From assembly GCF_042647465.1 (NCBI RefSeq), contig NZ_JBHRVN010000004.1: a stretch of 64,000 bases of DNA. One strand, written 5' to 3'. Positions 16,363-23,486 of this stretch are shown piece after piece; positions within the stretch are counted from its first letter, which is position 1; each line of letters starts with the position of its first letter. This DNA is from Wagnerdoeblera intermedia. GTDB lineage: Bacteria > Pseudomonadota > Alphaproteobacteria > Rhodobacterales > Rhodobacteraceae. A program made the position numbers and the translations under genes. Below the pieces are notes generated by a model. The model was given only the letters and a program-made list of their open reading frames with translations, had not been told where the DNA came from and did not search any database.

Positions 16363-16934
16363 CCCTGCACGGCGGATTTACTGATCACGGCAGCCATGGC
16401 ACCATCGGTTCCGGCAAAAAGATCTTCGCCTTTTTCAAGTTGCATCAGTTCCGCCAGCTTTTTACGTGCGCGGCTGGCGCGGCTTTTGACGGTTCCGACG
16501 GCGACGCCCATCATCTCAGAGGCTTCTTCACAGGAATAGCCCGAAGCCCCGACAAGGATCAACACTTCCCGATGCTCGGGCGAAAGCTGATCGAAGGCGC
16601 GCTGAAAGTCATTCATCGCCAGGCGGCCGTCATGGGCAGGCTTTTCGTAAAGCGAACCGGCATGGGCGCCATCAGGATCGCTGACTTCTCGGCGGGACTT
16701 ACGAAGTGAGGAATAAAACGTGTTGCGCAGGATGGTGAAGAGCCAGGCTTCAAGATTGGTCGCGGGGTCGAATTTCTCGATATTGCGCCATGCCTTCAGC
16801 AGAGTTTCTTGGACAAGGTCATCAGCCTGAGTAACGTTGCGGCACAGACTGATCGCAAAGGCCCGCAGGCTGGGCAGCGTTTCAGCGAGCCGCTCACGCG
16901 GGTCCACCGGGGGGGCGGGCTTGCGGTCCGCCAT
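16359..16934 (-). CDS. ecfG: EcfG, general stress ECF sigma factor
   Basis: A 191-residue ECF sigma factor. Region 2 is visible as LRAFAISLCRNVTQADDLVQETLLKAWRNIEKFD with NLEAWLFTILRNTFYSSLRKSRRE, and region 4 as LSPEHREVLILVGASGYSCEEASEMMGVAVGTVKSRASRARKKL. These and the linkage to nepR and phyR identify EcfG (RpoE2/SigT class), which directs transcription of the general stress regulon when released from NepR. The start overlaps the nepR stop by one base (TGATG). Promoters matching its consensus lie at 17117-17149 and 14533-14558, suggesting autoregulation. Confidence 0.95.
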   Translation of the reverse strand: MADRKPAPPVDPRERLAETLPSLRAFAISLCRNVTQADDLVQETLLKAWRNIEKFDPATNLEAWLFTILRNTFYSSLRKSRREVSDPDGAHAGSLYEKPAHDGRLAMNDFQRAFDQLSPEHREVLILVGASGYSCEEASEMMGVAVGTVKSRASRARKKLAELMQLEKGEDLFAGTDGAMAAVISKSAVQG

Positions 16935-17092
16935 CAGGGTGTTTCCTTCGCTTTCAGTTTCTCAAGCAGGTCTTTGAACCGATCAGGCACCTCTTCATTC
17001 AACGCCGCTTCATAAACTTTCCTGAGGTTGTCGTCGATCTGTGCCTTAAGCGCAGACCGCGAGGCTGGATTCCCCGCTTTTTTAGACTTCAT
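16934..17092 (-). CDS. nepR: NepR, anti-sigma factor of EcfG
   Basis: NepR holds EcfG inactive until phosphorylated PhyR takes it away by mimicking sigma. The core IDDNLRKVYEAALNEEVPDRFKDLLEKL is the family signature. The ATG at 17092 (52 residues, MKSKKAGNPAS) is chosen because an upstream GTG at 17128 would lie across the -10 element of its own EcfG promoter. GGAAG precedes the ATG. It is translationally coupled to ecfG. Confidence 0.93.
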   Translation of the reverse strand: MKSKKAGNPASRSALKAQIDDNLRKVYEAALNEEVPDRFKDLLEKLKAKETP

Positions 17093-17116
17093 AAGTTTCT
17101 TCCTGCCATGGCTCCG

Positions 17117-17149
17117 GGAACCAAACACCCTAAGCGTGCGTTTGGTTCC
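17117..17149. promoter_or_regulatory. Palindromic back-to-back EcfG promoters for nepR-ecfG and phyR
   Basis: GGAACCAAAC (17117-17126) and GTTTGGTTCC (17140-17149) are exact reverse complements. On the plus strand GGAAC-N18-GTT drives phyR; on the minus strand the same palindrome read backwards gives GGAAC-N18-GTT for nepR. Each arm thus holds the -35 of one promoter and the -10 of the other, so two polymerases cannot use it at once. Confidence 0.88.
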
Positions 17150-17180
17150 GAAGAATTGAACAAAACGGGAGAGAAATTCT

Positions 17181-17993
17181 ATGACCGCTCAGGGCCAAGT
17201 CGATCTGACAGCCTCGATTGCGGGGCATTTGCCCTACCTTCGGCGCTATGCCCGCGCTCTCACCGGTAACCAGACCACCGGCGACAATTACGCCATTGCA
17301 ACGCTCGAAGCCATTCTGGCCGACCCTGGTATCCTTTCCTCCCACGACAATCATAAGGTCGCGCTTTTCTCGGTGCTGCACACTGTCTGGGCCGGAACCG
17401 GCGCACCGGTTTCTGACGCCAGCGACAGCCGGCTTGGCGCGGCCGCACAGGCGCATATGGCGCGCCTCACCCCCAACTCCCGCGAGGCGCTGCTGCTCAG
17501 CACCATCGAGGGGTTCACGACCTCCGAAGTGGCCGCCATCATCGGAGCGGATGAGGCCGAAGCTTCGGCACTGATCGAGAAGGCAATTACCGAAATGGCA
17601 GATTCCGTCGCCGGAAACGTGATGATCATCGAGGACGAAGCTGTGATCGCAATGGATCTCAGTGCCATCGTCGAAGAGATGGGCCATGATGTGACGGGTA
17701 TCGCGCGGACCCGGACCGAGGCTGTTGCGCTGGCCAAGCGCGAAAAGCCCGATCTGATCCTTGCGGATATCCAGCTGGCCGACAATTCCTCGGGCGTCGA
17801 TGCCGTGAACGACATCCTGAAGGACTTCCCCGACCTTCCGGTGATCTTCATCACCGCCTTCCCCGAACGGCTCCTCACCGGTGAGCGTCCGGAGCCGGCC
17901 TTCCTGATCAACAAACCCTATACGGATGAGCAGGTCCGCTCGGCTGTCTCGCAGGCGATGTTCTTTGCCTCGACTGACACGCTGGTCAACTGA
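17181..17993 (+). CDS. phyR: PhyR, general stress response regulator
   Basis: PhyR is a response regulator whose N-terminal domain mimics a sigma factor and binds NepR after phosphorylation. In this 270-residue protein, residues about 8-140 are ECF-sigma-like (IAGHLPYLRRYARALTGN, LTPNSREALLLSTIEGFTTSEVAAIIG). Residues 146-265 are a receiver with intact active site: acidic pair at 151-152 (MIIEDEAV), phospho-Asp196 (DLILADIQL), Thr in FITAFPER and Lys in INKPYT. GGGAGAG lies before the ATG. It is transcribed divergently from nepR-ecfG from the shared palindrome. Confidence 0.96.
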   Translation: MTAQGQVDLTASIAGHLPYLRRYARALTGNQTTGDNYAIATLEAILADPGILSSHDNHKVALFSVLHTVWAGTGAPVSDASDSRLGAAAQAHMARLTPNSREALLLSTIEGFTTSEVAAIIGADEAEASALIEKAITEMADSVAGNVMIIEDEAVIAMDLSAIVEEMGHDVTGIARTRTEAVALAKREKPDLILADIQLADNSSGVDAVNDILKDFPDLPVIFITAFPERLLTGERPEPAFLINKPYTDEQVRSAVSQAMFFASTDTLVN

Positions 17994-18010
17994 AGCATCT
18001 CTTCAGAACG

Positions 18011-18034
18011 GGCCGGCGCGACCGGCCCCTTTCT
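18011..18034 (+). terminator. Terminator after phyR
   Basis: GGGCCGG (18011-18017) and CCGGCCC (18023-18029) with a CGCGA loop, followed by CTTTCT. Confidence 0.82.
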
Positions 18035-18043
18035 GTCTTCAGA

Positions 18044-18070
18044 CGCAGCCCCAGGGGCTGCGTTCTTTTA
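18044..18070 (+). terminator. Second hairpin in tandem after phyR
   Basis: ACGCAGCC and GGCTGCGT pair around CCAGG (18044-18064), followed by TCTTTTA. With the preceding hairpin it makes a double terminator between phyR and the convergent DUF3108 gene. Confidence 0.8.
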
Positions 18071-18126
18071 TGCCTTCCCGATGATGCCGGACCAACGCCG
18101 GTGCCGCGCTCCGGTTCCGTCGCCGC

Positions 18127-18861
18127 TCAGCGGCGCACGAGGCGGGCATTGCCGTAAAGGCTTTCCATGGTCACCTGGGCGACCCGCAGATTGCCTGCGC
18201 CATCGGGGCGGTAGTGCAGGGTAAAGGGAAACTGAACCCGCTCAGCCATTTCCGCCGCGCTGAAGCCCTCACGCCGGATATAAGCGCCGTTGCAGGTCAC
18301 ACCGCCATCGCGGGCGGGCTGAGCACGGGAGAGTTGAAGCTCCATCCGGTAGCGGCCGTCAAACATCACGAGGCCGCTTTTGCAGGCCTCTGACTGCGGA
18401 ACGTCGCGCAGGGTGGCATAGATCGTAGTCAGCGTGTCCACGGTCCCGCGCTGGCGGGCCGGATCGGCGTCATTCCCGCCCGGAGAGCGCGGCGGCTCAC
18501 GGCGGGTGATGCGCGGCACGCCACCGCTCCAGGTGACGGTCTCCTCGCTGTAGCGATTGCCCGCACCGCCGCTCTGGTCATAGCGGACCGGCGCATAGCC
18601 GCGTGAAGTGATGCGGCCCTGCACCTTGGCGTCATAGCGCATTTTCCGCAGCATTCCGGCGAGACCCGTGGTCTGAACCGTGCCCGAAATCGCATAACTT
18701 CCGTCTTTTTCCACCGCCGAATAGACCAGTTGCCCCATGCGGATGCCCCGGATCTCAAGGTCAAAGCGCGCTTCCTGGCGTGTTTCGGCGGCGGCCGGAA
18801 CCGCGCTCAGGGCGATCCCTGCAAAAAGGGTCAGGGCCTTGAGCCGTGAAAACACTGTCAT
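18127..18861 (-). CDS. DUF3108 periplasmic protein
   Basis: A 244-residue exported protein with a signal peptide (LTLFAGIALSAVPAAA then ETRQ) and the DUF3108 pattern: FDLEIRGIRMGQLVYSAVEKDGSYAISGTVQTTGLAG near the front, a central VDTLTTIYATLRDVP, and a Cys pair in later segments (ACKSG and VTCNG) that could form a disulphide. DUF3108 proteins are periplasmic or outer-membrane-associated and lack a known reaction. It stands alone, convergent with phyR and divergent from the meaB-like gene. Confidence 0.85.
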   Translation of the reverse strand: MTVFSRLKALTLFAGIALSAVPAAAETRQEARFDLEIRGIRMGQLVYSAVEKDGSYAISGTVQTTGLAGMLRKMRYDAKVQGRITSRGYAPVRYDQSGGAGNRYSEETVTWSGGVPRITRREPPRSPGGNDADPARQRGTVDTLTTIYATLRDVPQSEACKSGLVMFDGRYRMELQLSRAQPARDGGVTCNGAYIRREGFSAAEMAERVQFPFTLHYRPDGAGNLRVAQVTMESLYGNARLVRR

Positions 18862-18996
18862 CAGGGGCCTCCTTCAGGCTTGCGCCCTCTGGACACAGAA
18901 GGCTTCCCCAGGCGAGATAGCCGCAAGGCCATGCCTGGCTCTTTAGATGCGGTGAGAGCTGCCGGGGTGCAAGGGCAGAGGGGGGAAGAAGTGGCG

Positions 18997-19971
18997 ATGG
19001 ATATTCAGGATCTTGCGCAAAGACTGCGCAGCGGTGAGCGGCGGGCGCTGGCACGGGCAATCACTCTGGTCGAAAGCTCACGCTCGGATCACAGGGCGCT
19101 TGCCGCAGAGCTGCTGGAAGTTCTGCGCGACAGCGCCCCGCGGGAAGCCATGCGGATCGGGCTGTCCGGGACGCCGGGGGTCGGCAAATCGACCTTCATT
19201 GAGAGCTTTGGAAAATATCTGACCGGGCAGGGCAAACGGGTCGCCGTGCTGGCAGTGGACCCCAGCTCTTCGCGATCGGGCGGCTCAATCCTTGGCGATA
19301 AGACGCGGATGGAGCTTTTGAGCCGGGATCCGCTGGCCTTCATCCGGCCCTCGCCCAGCCAGGCCCATCTGGGCGGCGTGGCGCGGCGCTCGCGCGAGTC
19401 GGTGACGCTGTGTGAAGCGGCAGGCTATGACGTTGTTCTTGTGGAGACCGTGGGCGTCGGGCAATCCGAGACCATGGTGGAAGGGATGACCGATCTGTTC
19501 ATCCTGCTCCTGGCGCCTGCGGGGGGCGATGAGCTTCAGGGGGTGAAACGCGGCATCATGGAGATGGCGGATATCATCCTCGTGAACAAAGCCGACGGCG
19601 ATCTGAAGCCCGCAGCCCTGCGCACTGTGGCGGATTACGCAGGCGCTTTGCGGCTCCTGCGCAAGCGTGCCCAGGACCCGGCGGATTTCCCCAAAGTGCT
19701 GCCCGTCTCCGCCCTTGCGGAAGAGGGCATTGCCCGCGCCTGGGAGGAGATGAAAACCCTTTGGGACTGGCGCGCGGCCAATGGCTTTCACCAGTCCCGC
19801 CGCGCCGCCCAGGCCCGTGCCTGGTTTGAGGATGAGGTGCGTCAGGCGCTTCTTGCGAGGCTGACCGAAGATCCGCAGCTGCGCGCCCTGATGGGGGAAA
19901 AGGCGGCTCAGGTCACCAAAGGGCACCTCAGCCCGGTCCGCGCGGCTGCGGCGATCCTGGAGCGGATGTAA
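18997..19971 (+). CDS. meaB: MeaB-type GTPase, chaperone of methylmalonyl-CoA mutase
   Basis: MeaB/ArgK GTPases protect and reload B12-dependent acyl-CoA mutases. The 324-residue protein has Walker A GLSGTPGVGKST, the DPSSSRSGGSILGDKTRM motif, VETVGVGQSET and NKADGD for guanine binding. The ATG at 18997 is preferred; a GTG two codons earlier is possible and a frame open from 18880 adds unlikely sequence. No mutase gene is in the window, so the partner must be elsewhere. It has no operon partner; phoR follows after about 100 bases with its own regulatory site. Confidence 0.93.
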   Translation: MDIQDLAQRLRSGERRALARAITLVESSRSDHRALAAELLEVLRDSAPREAMRIGLSGTPGVGKSTFIESFGKYLTGQGKRVAVLAVDPSSSRSGGSILGDKTRMELLSRDPLAFIRPSPSQAHLGGVARRSRESVTLCEAAGYDVVLVETVGVGQSETMVEGMTDLFILLLAPAGGDELQGVKRGIMEMADIILVNKADGDLKPAALRTVADYAGALRLLRKRAQDPADFPKVLPVSALAEEGIARAWEEMKTLWDWRAANGFHQSRRAAQARAWFEDEVRQALLARLTEDPQLRALMGEKAAQVTKGHLSPVRAAAAILERM

Positions 19972-20019
19972 CAGGCTCTTGCGGCACCGCATTCCCCTAT
20001 GTGACACGGCCGGGCAACT

Positions 20020-20037
20020 CTGTCATAAAACTGTGAT
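20020..20037 (+). promoter_or_regulatory. Pho box upstream of phoR
   Basis: CTGTCATAAAACTGTGAT matches the two-half PhoB box (CTGTCAT then an A/T-rich spacer then CTGTxAT). It lies about 36 bases before the phoR start, so phoR should be induced by PhoB under phosphate limitation. Confidence 0.85.
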
Positions 20038-20072
20038 ACTTGCAGGCCATAAGGCCCCAAAAGGAGCCAGGG

Positions 20073-21125
20073 ATGCAGCCTCAGACTTTAGCGCCCCCCG
20101 TATCCGCGGGTGAGATGATTGACGCGGTGCCGATGCCCATGCTGCTGATCGGCGCGGATGAGCGGATCACCCGTGTGAACAGCCTTGCCCGCGCGGTCTT
20201 CGGCGATTGTGAGGGGCGGCATTATCTGATCGTCCTGCGTCATCCCGAGCCGGCCGCTGCCATTGAAAAAGCCCTGAGCGGTGAGCCGGGCGGCGCGCTC
20301 AGCTGGCGCAACAGTGGCGCGGGACGGGAGCGGCATTATCAGGGCCGCGTCGCCGCCCTGAGCGACGGCAGCGTCAGCTTTGCTTTCCAGGATGTCTCAG
20401 ATGTGGAACATGCCGCCGATATGCGGCGCGACTTCGTCGCAAACGTCAGCCATGAACTGCGCACGCCGCTCACCGCTCTGATGGGCTTTGTGGAGACGTT
20501 GCGAGGCGCTGCGAAAGATGACCCCGCCGCGCGGGAGCGGTTTCTTGGGATCATGGAGCGCGAAGCCCTGCGGATGAACCGGCTCGTCGGGGAGTTGCTG
20601 TCGCTGAGCCGCGTTGAGGCGGAGGAGCGCGTGCGCCCGACGGCCATGATTGAGCCCCGGACCCTGGTGGTCTCGGTCATGAACACGCTGCGCCCTATGG
20701 CCGAGGCGGCGGGTGTGACGCTGGAGAGCGATTTTGCACCTTCGGTCCCGAAGATCCGCGCCGATTTTGACCAGATGACCCAGGTGCTGCACAATCTGAT
20801 TGAAAACGGCGTCAAATACGGCGGATCGGGCGGGCGTATCCGGGTGCGGCTGCAGTTTCTGCAGCACGATGCCCAGCTGCGCGGCCCGGCTGTCTCCATC
20901 GCCGTGCGCGATTTCGGCGAGGGGATTCCCGCGATCCACCTGCCGCGCCTGACCGAGCGCTTCTACCGCGTGGACAACCACCGCTCACGCGAAAAGGGGG
21001 GGACGGGGCTCGGACTGGCGATTGTGAAGCATATCCTCAACCGCCACCGCGGCCGGCTGAAGGTTGAGAGCCGCGAGGGAGAGGGCAGCTCCTTCGAGAT
21101 TATTCTGCCAGCCGCCGAAGAGTGA
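20073..21125 (+). CDS. phoR: PhoR-like phosphate-sensor histidine kinase
   Basis: A 350-residue kinase with a PAS-like domain (residues about 10-110) and HisKA phosphoacceptor FVANVSHELRTPLTALMGFVETL. The ATPase domain is complete: LHNLIENGVKYG, DFGEGIP, RFYRVD and GGTGLGLAIVKHILNRH. The domain order and FVETLRGAAKDD resemble PhoR. A Pho box upstream supports the name. No obvious membrane helix is seen, unlike E. coli PhoR. The start at 20073 follows AAGGAG. phoB, phoU and the pst genes are not next to it, which is unusual, as they often form one cluster. Confidence 0.85.
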   Translation: MQPQTLAPPVSAGEMIDAVPMPMLLIGADERITRVNSLARAVFGDCEGRHYLIVLRHPEPAAAIEKALSGEPGGALSWRNSGAGRERHYQGRVAALSDGSVSFAFQDVSDVEHAADMRRDFVANVSHELRTPLTALMGFVETLRGAAKDDPAARERFLGIMEREALRMNRLVGELLSLSRVEAEERVRPTAMIEPRTLVVSVMNTLRPMAEAAGVTLESDFAPSVPKIRADFDQMTQVLHNLIENGVKYGGSGGRIRVRLQFLQHDAQLRGPAVSIAVRDFGEGIPAIHLPRLTERFYRVDNHRSREKGGTGLGLAIVKHILNRHRGRLKVESREGEGSSFEIILPAAEE

Positions 21126-21133
21126 GAGATGAG

Positions 21134-21168
21134 AAACCCCCGCAGGTCATAAGATCTGCGGGGGTTTT
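21134..21168. terminator. Bidirectional terminator between phoR and rimO
   Basis: AAACCCCCGCAG (21134-21145) and CTGCGGGGGTTT (21156-21167) form a perfect 12-bp stem with A- and T-rich flanks between convergent genes. Confidence 0.94.
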
Positions 21169-21175
21169 CTGTCTC

Positions 21176-22549
21176 TTATTTCACCAGGCTGCCCCATAGG
21201 TCATAATCTCCGGCCTCATCCACCTCAACGGTGACGATATCGCCCGCCGAAAGCCCCTCGAAATCTTCGTCGATAAAGAGGTTGCCGTCGATTTCCGGTG
21301 CATCACCTTTGGTGCGGCAGGTCGCCCCGGCTTCATCCACCTCATCGACGATCACCTGAAGGGTGGTGCCGACTTTGGCTTCGAGCTTGGCGGCCGAGAT
21401 CGCCAGCGCCTTTTCCATAAAGCGGTGGTAACGCTCTTCCTTGACCTCTTCGGGCACGTGGTCGGGCAGATCGTTCGAGCGCGCGCCCGCGACGTTTTCG
21501 TATTTAAACGCGCCGACGCGGTCGAGCTGCGCCTCATCAAGCCAGTCGAGCAGGGTCTGGAACTCAGCCTCAGTCTCGCCGGGGTAGCCGACGATGAAGG
21601 TCGAGCGCAGAGTGATATCGGGGCAGTCCCGACGCCATGCGGCGATCTCATCAAGGGTCTTTGCCGCTGCCGCAGGACGCGCCATGCGCTTCAGGACATC
21701 GGGATGCGCGTGCTGGAAGGGAATATCCAGATAGGGCAGGACCAGGCCTTCCGCCATCAGCGGAATGAGGTTGCGCACATGCGGATAGGGATAGACGTAG
21801 TGCAGTCGCACCCAGGCCCCAAGCGAGCCGAGATCGCGGGCGAGATCGGTGATATGGGCGCGGTGGCCGCGCTCTTCCTTATAGCCGATATCAAGGCCAT
21901 AGGCGGACGTGTCCTGGCTGATGACCAGAAGCTCACGCACACCGGCCTCAACCAGCTTTTCCGCTTCGCGCATCACGGCATGGGCCGGACGCGAGGCCAG
22001 TTTGCCGCGCATATCCGGGATGATGCAGAATTTGCACTTATGATTGCAGCCCTCTGAGATTTTCAGATAGCTGAAATGGCGCGGGGTCAGCTTCACGCCG
22101 GTCGCAGGCAGCAGATCCACAAAGGGATCGGGCGAGGGCGGCGAGGCTTTATGCACCGCGTCGAGCACCTGCTCATATTGCTGCGGGCCGGTGACGGCCA
22201 TGACCTTGGGGTGAACCCCGGTGATATATTCGGGCTCTGCACCAAGGCAGCCGGTCACGATGACCTTGCCGTTTTCACGAAGCGCCTCACCGATGGCTTC
22301 CAGGCTTTCGGCCTTGGCGCTGTCGAGGAAGCCGCAGGTGTTGACGATCACGGCTTCAGCGCCGCGATAATCGGGGCTGATGGCATAGCCCTCGGCACGA
22401 AGCCGGGTCAGAATGCGTTCGCTGTCCACCAGCGCCTTGGGGCAGCCAAGGCTGACCATACCGATTTTCGGCTGACCCGGACGGACCGGCTCCTGAAAAC
22501 GGGGGCTGGGGGCAATATCCGGGCGGAGGTTTGGCGGGTTCTGGCTCAT
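21176..22549 (-). CDS. rimO: RimO, ribosomal protein S12 methylthiotransferase
   Basis: RimO is a radical-SAM enzyme that methylthiolates an Asp of ribosomal protein S12. The 457-residue protein has the N-terminal UPF0004 domain (KIGMVSLGCPKALVDSERI, VNTCGFLDSAKAES), the radical-SAM cluster motif SEGCNHKCKFCIIPDMRG and a C-terminal TRAM domain (EIDGNLFIDEDFEGLSAGDIVTVEVDEAGDYDLWG). The start at 22549 (MSQNPPNLRPDIAPSPRF) is preferred to an upstream frame from 22690 because the upstream residues have no family character. Confidence 0.95.
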   Translation of the reverse strand: MSQNPPNLRPDIAPSPRFQEPVRPGQPKIGMVSLGCPKALVDSERILTRLRAEGYAISPDYRGAEAVIVNTCGFLDSAKAESLEAIGEALRENGKVIVTGCLGAEPEYITGVHPKVMAVTGPQQYEQVLDAVHKASPPSPDPFVDLLPATGVKLTPRHFSYLKISEGCNHKCKFCIIPDMRGKLASRPAHAVMREAEKLVEAGVRELLVISQDTSAYGLDIGYKEERGHRAHITDLARDLGSLGAWVRLHYVYPYPHVRNLIPLMAEGLVLPYLDIPFQHAHPDVLKRMARPAAAAKTLDEIAAWRRDCPDITLRSTFIVGYPGETEAEFQTLLDWLDEAQLDRVGAFKYENVAGARSNDLPDHVPEEVKEERYHRFMEKALAISAAKLEAKVGTTLQVIVDEVDEAGATCRTKGDAPEIDGNLFIDEDFEGLSAGDIVTVEVDEAGDYDLWGSLVK

Positions 22550-22613
22550 GACGGGGGCGTATAAACCCCATGCGGCTTTCGCGAAAGAGGCATCTTTCGT
22601 GAAAGCCCTGCCG

Positions 22614-23417
22614 TTACCCGATGTCGCGGAAGCGGGGGCTCCGTTTTTGCAGGCCCGCCATGACCGCCTCAATCTGATTGGGGCCTGCAATGATCTGCGC
22701 CTGATACTCCGCCTCCAGGGTCAGCCCCTGGCCCCGGGGCGCGGTCCAGGCCTCCTCCACAAGGCGTTTTCCGGCCCTCAGCACATCGGGAGAGATGCTG
22801 CGGAACTGCGCCGCCATCTCACGCGCAGCCTTCAGCGGATCATCTGAGAGCCGCGTCACGAGGCCCAGGGACAGCGCCTCAGCGGCGTCAAAAATACGCG
22901 CCGTCAGGATCAGCTCTTTCGCCAGATCGGCCCGCATCAGCCGCGGCAGGCTCTGGGTGATGCCCATATCCGGGATCAGCCCCCAGCGGGCCTCCATCAC
23001 TGACATCTGCGTGCCGGGGGCGGCGATGCGGAAATCCGCGCCAAGCGCCAGTTGAAAGCCGGCGCCAAAAGCGACACCCTGCAGCGCGGCAATCACCGGC
23101 ACATCGAGGTCAGCCCAGGCGGTCACGGGCCGTTGAAAGCGGTTCGGCTGTCCGGGGGCTGCGGCGCGCATTTCCGCGCGGGTGGCCTCCGCCTCTGTGG
23201 CCATGCGGGTGAACTCAGATGTATCGATCCCGGCACAAAAGGCCGCGCCCTCGCCTGAGAGCACCACCGCGCGCAGGTCACGCCGCGCTTTGAGGCTCTC
23301 TGCCGCAGCCGTCAGCGCGTCAAAAAGCGCAAGCGTCAGCGCGTTGCGCTTTTCCGGGCGGTTGAGCCGCACCTCAGCAATGCCCTCTTCGATGCTGATT
23401 AGGACCTGATCTGCCAT
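22614..23417 (-). CDS. Enoyl-CoA hydratase/isomerase (crotonase family)
   Basis: A 267-residue crotonase-fold protein. Seen: the N-terminal EVRLNRPEKRNALT, the first oxyanion strand GEGAAFCAGIDTSEF and the second AALQGVAFGAGFQLALGADFRIA. The usual catalytic Glu positions read ARWGLIPDMGITQSLPRL. Such enzymes hydrate or isomerise acyl-CoA esters, but the exact substrate cannot be told from sequence. It lies alone between rimO and hrpB on the same strand with gaps of about 65 bases. Confidence 0.9.
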   Translation of the reverse strand: MADQVLISIEEGIAEVRLNRPEKRNALTLALFDALTAAAESLKARRDLRAVVLSGEGAAFCAGIDTSEFTRMATEAEATRAEMRAAAPGQPNRFQRPVTAWADLDVPVIAALQGVAFGAGFQLALGADFRIAAPGTQMSVMEARWGLIPDMGITQSLPRLMRADLAKELILTARIFDAAEALSLGLVTRLSDDPLKAAREMAAQFRSISPDVLRAGKRLVEEAWTAPRGQGLTLEAEYQAQIIAGPNQIEAVMAGLQKRSPRFRDIG

Positions 23418-23486
23418 CTGCTCCCCCGCGCTGATCTGAGCCGGAAGGCTATCAGGGCAGGGGGCTGAGACAAGAAGAACGTCAGG

